Assembly: GCA_048213135.1 (NCBI GenBank) | Contig: PS015010.1 | Coordinates: 1,674,001 to 1,738,000 of the forward strand | Origin: Reclinomonas americana ATCC 50394 | Taxonomy: Eukaryota > Jakobida > Jakobea > Jakobida | Length of the DNA: 64,000 bases | Reading direction: 5' to 3' | Part shown: positions 42,423-50,722 of the stretch, one piece after another | How the letters are laid out: the number at the start of each line of letters is the position of its first letter | How positions within the stretch are numbered: the first letter of the stretch is position 1 | Program-made: the position numbers and the translations under genes | Notes under the pieces: model-generated | Told to the model about the DNA's origin: nothing | Database searches by the model: none | What the model saw: the letters and a program-made list of their open reading frames with translations, nothing else

Positions 42423-44281
42423 CAAAAACCATTACCACACTGACCATTGCACTGGGGCTTGCTTCCGCAGCATTCAGCCAGGCCAGCACCTATTCCGTAA
42501 AGGACAACTATACCAAGATTGACACCACCATTACCATGCGTGACGGTGTTAAACTGTATACGGTCATTTATGTACCCAAGGATCAGTCGAACACCTACCC
42601 CTTTTTGCTGGAGCGTACACCTTATTCCGCCGGGCCTTATGGAAAGGATAATTATCCCCGCAGCATCGGCCCCAACAACAGCCTCATGAAAGAGCAGTAC
42701 ATTTTCGTGAACCAGGATGTACGCGGCCGTTACATGAGCGAAGGCATCAACTTGGAAGTGACGCCGTACATCGCTAACAAAAAAAACAACAAGGATGTGG
42801 ATGAAAGCAGTGACACCTGGGATACCATTGACTGGTTGCTGAAAAACATTCCCAATAACAACGGCCGTGCGGGCATCGCCGGTATCTCTTACCCCGGCTT
42901 CTACGCCACTGCCGCATTGCCCGGTGCTCACCCCGCACTGAAAGCGGTAAGCCCGCAGGCACCTGTAACCGATGAATTTATCGGCGATGATGCCAACCAC
43001 AACGGCGCTTTCTTCCTGCTCGACAATTTCGGTTTTATGGGATTCTTTGACCTGGAAAGAAACGGCCCGGTGCAGGACTATGCCAAAGCCCTGTTCAAAG
43101 CCACTTACAGGGATGCTTACTCTTTCTTCCTGAAGATGGGCTCAGTAAAGAACACCAACGGTCCCCAGTACTTCAACCGCAAAAGCGTGATCTGGAATGA
43201 ATACCTGGAACATAATACGTATGATGCGTACTGGAAGGCCCGCAACATCAGGCAGCACCTGAAAAACGTTACAATCCCCACACTGGTGGTGGGTGGCTGG
43301 TTTGATGCGGAAGACCTTTTCGGCGCACTGCATACTTATGAAGCCATAGAAAAACAAAGCCCGGTCAACAACAACCGCCTGGTGATGGGGCCCTGGACAC
43401 ACGGCGCCTGGGCCGCGGGAGAATGGACCAAATTTGCCACGCAGGAATTCGGCAGCAACACCAGCAAGTTTTTCCAGGACAGTATTGAAACCGCTTTCTT
43501 CAATTTCTACCTGAAAGACAAAGGAAGTTTCGATAACAGCGAAGCCACTGTTTTTGAAACGGGCAGCAATCAATGGAAAAGTTATCCTGCGTGGCCGCCG
43601 AAACAATCAGCACCGGTGAAATATTATTTACAGGGCGGTAATAAACTGTCCACGCAAAGTCCTGTTTCCGGTTATGAAGAATACCTCAGCGACCCGGCCA
43701 AACCGGTGCCCTATACCAACGGCACTTTCCGCGGACGTAACAATGAATATATGGCTGAAGACCAGCGTTTCGCCGCTTCAAGACCCGATGTGCTGGTATT
43801 TGAAACCGACACCCTGACCGAAGACCTCACTTTATCGGGCCCCATACTTGCTGATCTTTTTGTAAGCACCACTGGCACCGATGCTGACTTTATCGTTAAG
43901 GTGATTGATGTACTGCCCGAAAATGAGGTTACACCAAAGGGCTCACCAAGGGGACTCATTATGTCGGGGTACCAGCGCCTGGTAAGGGCTGAAGTGATGC
44001 GGGGCAAGTTCCGCAACAGTTTTGAAAAACCCGAACCCTTTGTACCCGGCAAAGTGGCTGAAGTAAAATTTGCGCTGAATGATGTGGCACACACTTTCAA
44101 AAAAGGCCACCGCATTATGGTACAGGTACAGAGCAGCTGGTTCCCGCTGGTAGACAGGAACCCGCAGCAGTTCATGACCATACCCACGGCAAACGATAAC
44201 GATTTTAAAAAAGCTACCATACGCATCTGGCATGAAGGCGGCAACGCCAGCCATATTGTATTACCGGTAATGCATCCATAA
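42419..44281 (+). CDS. CocE/NonD-type hydrolase, secreted (second of a tandem pair)
   Basis: The 620-residue protein has a signal peptide (MTKTITTLTIALGLASAAFSQ) and the same domain order as the gene before it. The nucleophile motif is AGIAGISYPGFYATA, the acid lies in GGWFDAEDLFGAL and the histidine in MGPWTHGAWAAG. The jelly-roll domain carries LTEDLTLSGPILADLFVSTTGTDADFIVKVIDVLPEN. The two are clearly tandem duplicates that have diverged, as most positions around the motifs match. The ATGA overlap means translational coupling. The GH20 gene follows after 19 bases, so all three may be one operon. Confidence 0.92.
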   Translation: MTKTITTLTIALGLASAAFSQASTYSVKDNYTKIDTTITMRDGVKLYTVIYVPKDQSNTYPFLLERTPYSAGPYGKDNYPRSIGPNNSLMKEQYIFVNQDVRGRYMSEGINLEVTPYIANKKNNKDVDESSDTWDTIDWLLKNIPNNNGRAGIAGISYPGFYATAALPGAHPALKAVSPQAPVTDEFIGDDANHNGAFFLLDNFGFMGFFDLERNGPVQDYAKALFKATYRDAYSFFLKMGSVKNTNGPQYFNRKSVIWNEYLEHNTYDAYWKARNIRQHLKNVTIPTLVVGGWFDAEDLFGALHTYEAIEKQSPVNNNRLVMGPWTHGAWAAGEWTKFATQEFGSNTSKFFQDSIETAFFNFYLKDKGSFDNSEATVFETGSNQWKSYPAWPPKQSAPVKYYLQGGNKLSTQSPVSGYEEYLSDPAKPVPYTNGTFRGRNNEYMAEDQRFAASRPDVLVFETDTLTEDLTLSGPILADLFVSTTGTDADFIVKVIDVLPENEVTPKGSPRGLIMSGYQRLVRAEVMRGKFRNSFEKPEPFVPGKVAEVKFALNDVAHTFKKGHRIMVQVQSSWFPLVDRNPQQFMTIPTANDNDFKKATIRIWHEGGNASHIVLPVMHP

Positions 44282-44300
44282 AACGAGAGGAAAAAGCTAT

Positions 44301-46667
44301 ATGAAAAAAATCATTCTGATGATGGCGCTGCTGGCGCAGGGTGCAGTATTCGCACAGGTATCTATTGTTCCGCAACCGGTGATGTTCGAAGAACACAAGG
44401 GACGGATGACGATCAGTAAAAGCACTATTATTATCTGTCAGCCCGGGCTGGAACGCCAGGCAGGCTTGCTTAATGACTATATCCAATCCGTGACCGGTTA
44501 CCGGTTAAGAACGGCAAAGACAGGTCCTGCCGTTAACAGCATCGCATTCATGCTTGGTAAAGCGGAGCCCGTAAACGGCGCCTATATACTCGACATCAAA
44601 AGCAACCGTATTGAATTGACCGGGCAGGATGGAGCCGGCATCATGTATGGTGTGCAAACACTGATACAGGCCATGCCTGCCAGCGGAAGATCATTGAGTG
44701 CGCAGCAATTGCACATCACCGATTATCCCCGCTTCGCTTACCGCGGTATGCACCTGGATGTGGCCCGGCATTTTTTCCCGGTGTCCTTCGTTAAAAAATA
44801 TATTGACTATCTCGCTTTTTATAAGTTCAATACATTTCACTGGCACCTTACCGATGACCAGGGCTGGCGTATTGAGATCAAAAAATATCCCAAACTCACC
44901 AGCATTGGTGGCTGGCGCAATGGCACCATCATTGGCCGTTATCCCGGCAAAGGCAACGACAGCCTGCACTACGGCGGATACTATACCCAAGCCCAGGTGA
45001 AAGAGATCGTTCAGTACGCGGCCGACCGTTTTATAACCGTGATCCCCGAAATAGAAATGCCCGGTCATGCCTCCGCGGCTATTGCGGCTTATCCCCAGCT
45101 CAGTTGTTTCCCGGATGAATCCACCGCGGTACCCAAGGGCTGTACCTGGGCCGGCCCCACCACAGGCAAACAGGTGCAACAGACCTGGGGTGTATTTGAA
45201 GATGTATTTGCACCAACAGAATATACTTTCAATTTTTTGCAGGACGTGTTGGATGAAGTGATGCCCCTCTTCCCTTCGAAGTATATCCATATCGGCGGTG
45301 ATGAATGTCCGAAGGAAGCCTGGAAACGGTCGCCTTTCTGCCAGCAGCTGATCAAAGACAAAGGACTGAAAGATGAGCATGGCCTGCAGAGTTATTTTAT
45401 ACAACGCATCGAAAAATACCTCAATGGTAAAGGGCGCCGTATCATCGGCTGGGATGAAATCCTGGAAGGCGGACTTGCTCCTGATGCTACAGTGATGAGT
45501 TGGCGTGGTGAAGAAGGCGGGATTGCCGCCGCTCAACAGGGACATGATGTGATCATGACTCCCGGCAGCCATGTGTACTTTGACCATTCTCAAAGCTCTG
45601 ACGAAGACAGTGTGACCATTGGCGGCTATACCCCGCTGGAAAAAGTATACAGCTACGAACCCGTACCCGCAGTACTGAACGCGGAACAGGCAAAACATAT
45701 ACTGGGCGCACAGGCCAACGTATGGGCTGAATACATTAAGTACCCTTCGAAAGTGGAGTATACGATCTTTCCCCGCATTACCGCGCTGAGCGAAGTATTG
45801 TGGAGTCCGAAAGATAAACGCGACTGGAAAAATTACGAAAAGAAATTACCTCAGATCTTTGCCAGGCTTGACAGGCAAAAGATCAATTACAGCAAAGCCT
45901 ACTACCAGCCCGTTATTTCGGTTACCCCCTCTCCTGCCAATGATGGCATTCTATTGAAAGTGAAAAGCAAAAAACCGGATGGCCGGTTTTATTACGGGCA
46001 GAAATCCAATAGCAGTTTTACGTCGTTCCGCGATTCTGTCAGCGCCACCATCAATGCTAGCGGCATATACAATGTAAGAATGCTGGGCGAAGAGAAAAAA
46101 GGAGCAGGTGAAAAATGGGGTACCAGATCTGTTCCTTCGTTTGATTATGTATTCAGCAAAGACCTCTCCTTCTCTTTCAACAAAGCCACCGGCAGGAAGA
46201 TCACACTGGAGAATCCTCCGCACAGGAGTTATCCCGGCAATGGCGCTTTTACATTGGTTGACGGTATACAAAATACGATGGGCATGTCGCGTTCCGCTGA
46301 ATTCCTCGGCTTCCTGGGTAAGGACATGATCGCTACCATTGATTTGGGCAGGGATGTGGAAGTATCAAAAGTGACGGTACATACACTCGACCAGAACGGA
46401 AGCTGGATCTATCTTCCCGCGGAAGTGGAAGTATCATTCATTCCTTACGTTGACACAACCGTCATCACCCGGCATCCGCCCATTGAAACGGTTCACACAA
46501 CTGTTGCCCAACAGAAAGATCCGCAGCGCATCGTACTCACGTCTACATCGCCCCGTACCTGCAGGTACATCCGTGTAGTAGCAAAGAATTATGGCATCAT
46601 ACCAGGTGGCAACCCCGGCGCCGGACATGAGGCCTGGTTGTTTGTAGATGAGATTGAAGTGGAGTAG
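44301..46667 (+). CDS. Beta-N-acetylhexosaminidase (GH20) with C-terminal F5/8C-like domain
   Basis: The 788-residue protein has a signal peptide (MALLAQGAVFAQ), an N-terminal GH20b domain (to about 140) and the GH20 barrel. FNTFHWHLTDDQGWRIEIKKYP and YIHIGGDECPKEAWKRSP (catalytic Asp-Glu pair near residues 333-334) are diagnostic. After about residue 620 comes a galactose-binding-like domain (MIATIDLGRDVEVSKVTVHT, then RYIRVVAKNYG near the end). It removes terminal GlcNAc or GalNAc from chitin fragments or glycoproteins in the periplasm or outside. Its product can feed the NagB fusion encoded 1.9 kb further on. Confidence 0.95.
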   Translation: MKKIILMMALLAQGAVFAQVSIVPQPVMFEEHKGRMTISKSTIIICQPGLERQAGLLNDYIQSVTGYRLRTAKTGPAVNSIAFMLGKAEPVNGAYILDIKSNRIELTGQDGAGIMYGVQTLIQAMPASGRSLSAQQLHITDYPRFAYRGMHLDVARHFFPVSFVKKYIDYLAFYKFNTFHWHLTDDQGWRIEIKKYPKLTSIGGWRNGTIIGRYPGKGNDSLHYGGYYTQAQVKEIVQYAADRFITVIPEIEMPGHASAAIAAYPQLSCFPDESTAVPKGCTWAGPTTGKQVQQTWGVFEDVFAPTEYTFNFLQDVLDEVMPLFPSKYIHIGGDECPKEAWKRSPFCQQLIKDKGLKDEHGLQSYFIQRIEKYLNGKGRRIIGWDEILEGGLAPDATVMSWRGEEGGIAAAQQGHDVIMTPGSHVYFDHSQSSDEDSVTIGGYTPLEKVYSYEPVPAVLNAEQAKHILGAQANVWAEYIKYPSKVEYTIFPRITALSEVLWSPKDKRDWKNYEKKLPQIFARLDRQKINYSKAYYQPVISVTPSPANDGILLKVKSKKPDGRFYYGQKSNSSFTSFRDSVSATINASGIYNVRMLGEEKKGAGEKWGTRSVPSFDYVFSKDLSFSFNKATGRKITLENPPHRSYPGNGAFTLVDGIQNTMGMSRSAEFLGFLGKDMIATIDLGRDVEVSKVTVHTLDQNGSWIYLPAEVEVSFIPYVDTTVITRHPPIETVHTTVAQQKDPQRIVLTSTSPRTCRYIRVVAKNYGIIPGGNPGAGHEAWLFVDEIEVE

Positions 46668-46686
46668 ATCATTAGATAATTTGAAG

Positions 46687-46718
46687 ATGTGATGATATGC
46701 AAATGTGCGGATGAAGAG
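46687..46718. repeat. Four-unit octamer array after the GH20 gene
   Basis: Units ATGTGATG, ATATGCAA, ATGTGCGG and ATGAAGAG begin 20 bases after the GH20 stop, in the same orientation as the array after pyk. Confidence 0.75.
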
Positions 46719-46735
46719 ATTGGAAAGCTTCCCGC

Positions 46736-46772
46736 TTTTGAATTTTTACTTTTTACTGTTGACTTAATACTA
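46736..46772. repeat. Heptamer array, inverse TCAAAAG family, against a stop codon
   Basis: Units TTTTGAA, TTTTTAC, TTTTTAC, TGTTGAC and TTAATAC run up to the stop codon of the serine hydrolase gene at 46770-46772. Confidence 0.7.
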
Positions 46773-48209
46773 CAGACCTCCCTGCAATTGTTTCAACTTG
46801 CTATTCGCATCCGGATTCTTAGGATTGATCTCCTGCGCTTTTTTATAATACCGTATGGCATCGTCCTTCCTGCCCAGGGCTTCATAGGTTTTGGCCAGGC
46901 TGATCATGACCAGGTCACGGGTGGGGAATTCAACCACGTTGTTCTCGAAAATGATACGGGCATCCACATAACGCTTTAAGGTGTACAGCATGTTGCCCAA
47001 CTGGTCCATCGCCAGCCAGTCAATATAATAATGCGCCGTATCAGTCTTCATTCGCCTGTATTCATCAACTAACCCTTTCGTACCGTTTATGCCGATGTAT
47101 TTTTCCAGGGCCTTGTGTACAGGTTCCTTGATGTCGACCGGTTTATTGTTTAAAACTTTCAGCAAACTGCCGGCGATACCGAAGAAATGCGTAGGCGAAC
47201 TGTTACAGAGAAAAACAACAAGACTGTTGGTGGAAGGTACCCGTACCAGGAAAGAAAGAAAACCCTCCGTCATACCCAGGTGATAATTCGCAAATACGCT
47301 ATCCGTTGGCGAGTACCTGAATTGCTGGTTGAACCATCCGAAACCATAACGCCACGGCCGGATGCCCGGTGTAAACATCTCCTCCGTGAGTTGCCTGTTC
47401 AAAAGTGTATGATTGGTCAGTGCCAGGTGAAATTTCATCAGGTCTTCCACTGTCGAATAAATATCCCCTGTACCCATCGTATTCGACTGGTCGCGGAAAT
47501 CAGCGCTCGTATAACCACCCAGCGTATAGTCGTAACCGGTAGCCCGCCTGGGCACCACCTGCGTATGATAATAAGAACCCGAACCGTTCATACCCAGCTG
47601 ATCAAAAACATCTTCCTTCATCAGCTGTGCATAGGATTTGCCGCTCACCTTTTCCATGATGTATCCCAGTGTATAATATCCCCAGCTGCTGTAAGCGTAG
47701 CTGCTGCCCGGTTCAAAGAGCAAAGCCGAGTCCATATACAGTTTACTGTATGCCTCCCGGGTAAACTCCTGCCTGCTGATCTTTGGAAAGAAATCCGGCA
47801 TGATCTCATAATTCGGCATACCCGAAGTATGGCTGAGTAACTGGCGTATCGTAATGCGGCTGCCGTTCTTTTTAGAATAGTCCGGCAGGTAATCGGATAT
47901 GGTTTTATCCAGGCTAAGCAATCCCTTCTGTACCTGTATCAGCGTCAGCACGGCCGTGAGCGGTTTCGACACCGACCCGATCATGAATTTGGTATCCGTA
48001 GTATTAGGAATATTCCACTCCCGGTTGGCCAGTCCGAATGCGCCTTTATATACCACTTTACCCTCCCGGGCCACCAACACGCTCCCATCAAACATATTGA
48101 ACCGGTGATAAGTTTCCATGACCGATTTCAGCCGCTTCTCCAGGCTTTGGGACATACTCGGAAAAGAGAGCAGCAATGCTGCAAACAAGCATACAGTCAA
48201 ACGTTGCAT
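46770..48209 (-). CDS. Serine hydrolase (class C beta-lactamase fold) with TPR tail
   Basis: The ATG at 48209 begins a signal peptide (MQRLTVCLFAALLLSFPSMSQ). The 479-residue protein has the penicillin-binding/beta-lactamase fold: SxxK in KFMIGSVSKPLTAVLTL, the tyrosine motif in SSYAYSSWGYYTLGYIM and a C-terminal half ending in tetratricopeptide-like repeats (LGNMLYTLKRYVDARIIFENNV, LGRKDDAIRYYKKAQEINPKNPDANSKLKQLQGG). Such proteins are often D-peptidases or esterases; true lactamase activity cannot be assumed. The TPR tail may bind a partner protein. It is unrelated to the genes on either side. Confidence 0.9.
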   Translation of the reverse strand: MQRLTVCLFAALLLSFPSMSQSLEKRLKSVMETYHRFNMFDGSVLVAREGKVVYKGAFGLANREWNIPNTTDTKFMIGSVSKPLTAVLTLIQVQKGLLSLDKTISDYLPDYSKKNGSRITIRQLLSHTSGMPNYEIMPDFFPKISRQEFTREAYSKLYMDSALLFEPGSSYAYSSWGYYTLGYIMEKVSGKSYAQLMKEDVFDQLGMNGSGSYYHTQVVPRRATGYDYTLGGYTSADFRDQSNTMGTGDIYSTVEDLMKFHLALTNHTLLNRQLTEEMFTPGIRPWRYGFGWFNQQFRYSPTDSVFANYHLGMTEGFLSFLVRVPSTNSLVVFLCNSSPTHFFGIAGSLLKVLNNKPVDIKEPVHKALEKYIGINGTKGLVDEYRRMKTDTAHYYIDWLAMDQLGNMLYTLKRYVDARIIFENNVVEFPTRDLVMISLAKTYEALGRKDDAIRYYKKAQEINPKNPDANSKLKQLQGGL

Positions 48210-48461
48210 AGGCTGAATATTGAAGGATCGATAACTCAATATAATAAAGATCCGGGCAGAAACAAAGAGGCGCAAAGGAACGTAATGCACCAGTTTCATT
48301 TTGGGCCATTCCCACGGGAGAGCCCGTCCCGATGAGGAACGATATCAGGAAGGAATCTCTTTCCTGTGGCGAAAGATAGCTCCTTATCTCGATATGACAC
48401 TAAGGAACAGGATTCAAACTGGTGCACTATTCAAATGAATAACCCGGACAGTCTTCACCAC

Positions 48462-48524
48462 TCATAATTCATCATTCATAATTCATAATTGATTCGTAAT
48501 TTGTCATTCGTAATTGTAATTGAC
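48462..48524. repeat. Nine-unit heptamer array forming the nagB leader
   Basis: Nine 7-bp units (TCATAAT three times, TCATCAT, TGATTCG, TAATTTG, TCATTCG and so on) end 4 bases before the nagB ATG at 48529. Transcripts of nagB that start upstream would carry it in the leader. Confidence 0.85.
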
Positions 48525-48528
48525 TCCC

Positions 48529-50445
48529 ATGAACAAGATTGACCTCACCGATTCGCTTGAAAAAATCCCGGTAAAAATATTCTCCAACCCGCACCAGGGC
48601 TCCGTATTTGTGGCGCAACAGATCGCCGCGCTCATCCGCGATAAAGAGGCGGAAGGGAAAAAATGTGTCATCGGCCTGGCCACCGGCTCTTCGCCAAAAA
48701 CATTGTATGCCGAACTGGTACGCATGCACCAGCAGGAAGGGCTGAGTTTTAAGAATGTGATCACTTTCAACCTCGACCAGTACTACCCCATGGACAAGGA
48801 CGCCCTGCAAAGCTACCATTACTTTATGCGGAAGAATTTATTTGAGCAAACCGACATCGACCCTAATAATTATCACCTGCCCGATGGCATGATACCCAAG
48901 GATAAAGTAAAAGAACACTGCCTCGATTATGAAAAAAAGATAGAAGAGGCCGGCGGTCTCGATCTGCAGATACTCGGCATCGGCACCAACGGGCATATCG
49001 GCTTCAACGAACCCGGGAGCGGCATCTACAGCAAAACACGCCTCATTACGCTCGACAACAGCACCCGTATGGCCAACAGTTATGAGTTTGGCAACATGAG
49101 CCAGGTACCGCGTATGGCCATCACCATGGGCATCAGCACCATTCTCAGGTCCAGGCAGATCATCCTCATGGCCTGGGGCCCCGCCAAAGCGCCCGTGATC
49201 AAAAAAGCAGTGGAAGATGACGATACGGAAGACGTGCCCGCATCATTATTGCAGAACCACGACGACTGCACTTTTGTGGTGGATGAAATGGCCGCGGCCG
49301 AGCTCACCCGTTTCAAGAGCCCCTGGCTCACCGGTGAGTGCGAGTGGACAAATGCCATGATGAAACGTGCGGTGGTCAACCTGGCGCTGCAGCTGGAAAA
49401 ACCCGTGCTCAGCCTGACCAACAACGACTACAACGACAATGGCCTCAGTGATCTGCTCGTGGAAAAAGGCGATGCCTACGAGATCAACCTGCAGGTATTT
49501 TATATGCTTCGCGACAGCATCACCGGCTGGCCCGGCGGCAAACCAACTGAACAGCGTTTATCCCATCCTGAAAGAAATACGCCTTTTCCAAAAAGGGCAG
49601 TCATTTTTTCCCCGCACCCCGACGATGACATCATCAGCATGGGCGGTACTTTCATGCGCCTGCACGACCAGGGGCACGACGTACATGTGGCGTACCAGAC
49701 CAGTGGCAACATTGCCGTTACTGATGAGTTCGTGACCCGCTTCATCGACTTCGCCGTAGGGTTTGAGAATATGTTCGACATCGACGACACCAAAAGCAGG
49801 AACATCCTGGCCGAAGCCACCGCTTTCCTGCAAAGTAAAAAATCAACGGAAAAAGATACGGAGTCCATCCGTGCCATTAAGGGACTCATCCGCCGTTGCG
49901 AGGCCAAAGCCACCTGTAAATATGTGGGACTGAAAGACGACCAGATCCATTTCCAGAACCTGCCTTTTTATGAGACCGGCACCATTGAAAAGAAACCCAT
50001 GAGCCAGGCCGATGTGGACCTTACCATACAATTGCTCAACGAACTGCAACCGCAGCAGATCTACTGCGCCGGTGATTTCGCCGATCCGCATGGCACGCAT
50101 AAGGTTTGTTTTGATGTAGTGATAGAAGCCCTTAAACAAATAAAGAACGCCGGCGCAAGCTGGATCAATGACTGCTGGCTCTGGCTGTACAAAGGCGCCT
50201 GGCAGGAATGGGACATCACCGAAATTGAAATGGCCGTACCCATGAGCCCCGATCAGGTGATCAAAAAACGCCACGGCATCTTCATCCATCAATCTCAAAA
50301 AGACAGCGTACCCTTCCAGGGCAGCGATGACCGGGAGTTCTGGCAAAGGGCCGAAGAACGCAATGCCAATACCGCACAACTCTATGCCAGCCTGGGCCTT
50401 ACCCAGTATGCGGCGATGGAGGCGTTTGTGAGGTGGAAGTTTTGA
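48529..50445 (+). CDS. nagB: Glucosamine-6-phosphate deaminase fused to a PIG-L deacetylase-like domain
   Basis: The ATG at 48529 is chosen over a TTG at 48520. Residues 1 to about 340 form the NagB/GlcN6P isomerase domain: IGLATGSSPKTLYAEL, FNLDQYYPMDKDALQSYHYFM, LDLQILGIGTNGHIGFNEPGSG. After a linker, residues 360-638 form a PIG-L/LmbE domain, with zinc ligands in FSPHPDDDIISMGG and DPHGTHKVCFDV. NagB turns glucosamine 6-phosphate into fructose 6-phosphate and ammonia; the second domain is of the GlcNAc-deacetylase class. Such fusions are known in Bacteroidota. It could in principle do deacetylation and deamination in one protein (inference). With GH20 and pfkA it completes an amino-sugar route. 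Confidence 0.95.
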   Translation: MNKIDLTDSLEKIPVKIFSNPHQGSVFVAQQIAALIRDKEAEGKKCVIGLATGSSPKTLYAELVRMHQQEGLSFKNVITFNLDQYYPMDKDALQSYHYFMRKNLFEQTDIDPNNYHLPDGMIPKDKVKEHCLDYEKKIEEAGGLDLQILGIGTNGHIGFNEPGSGIYSKTRLITLDNSTRMANSYEFGNMSQVPRMAITMGISTILRSRQIILMAWGPAKAPVIKKAVEDDDTEDVPASLLQNHDDCTFVVDEMAAAELTRFKSPWLTGECEWTNAMMKRAVVNLALQLEKPVLSLTNNDYNDNGLSDLLVEKGDAYEINLQVFYMLRDSITGWPGGKPTEQRLSHPERNTPFPKRAVIFSPHPDDDIISMGGTFMRLHDQGHDVHVAYQTSGNIAVTDEFVTRFIDFAVGFENMFDIDDTKSRNILAEATAFLQSKKSTEKDTESIRAIKGLIRRCEAKATCKYVGLKDDQIHFQNLPFYETGTIEKKPMSQADVDLTIQLLNELQPQQIYCAGDFADPHGTHKVCFDVVIEALKQIKNAGASWINDCWLWLYKGAWQEWDITEIEMAVPMSPDQVIKKRHGIFIHQSQKDSVPFQGSDDREFWQRAEERNANTAQLYASLGLTQYAAMEAFVRWKF

Positions 50446-50589
50446 TTGGATATGACGGACAACTGACCGCAAACGACAGGCAGCATGGGAGAACCTTACC
50501 AAAAAGGATCTGTTTTGTTGAACCCATGCAGGAGGTCATCAGAAGCTTTATCAAACTATAACACAATCATTTACAAGCATATCGCTATT

Positions 50590-50619
50590 AAGTCCCGGGC
50601 AAGAACCAGGGACTTTTAA
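50590..50619 (+). terminator. Probable terminator in the gap before the type IX substrate gene
   Basis: Stem AAGTCCC with GGGACTT and a 12-base loop, followed by a weak T run (TTAAT). It could end the nagB transcript 145 bases after its stop. Confidence 0.55.
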
Positions 50620-50722
50620 TATTGCCCAGACCCAAGATTTCCCCATTTCCCTGATTCCCTGCGGGTTTTGATCGTTTTTTTTTAATTTCAGGGCCATTTT
50701 AACACCGCCAAGCTAAACAAGC

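Noticed and set aside
46770-48209. True beta-lactamase
   Set aside because: The SxxK and tyrosine motifs are shared by many esterases and D-peptidases, and the TPR tail is not found in resistance enzymes.
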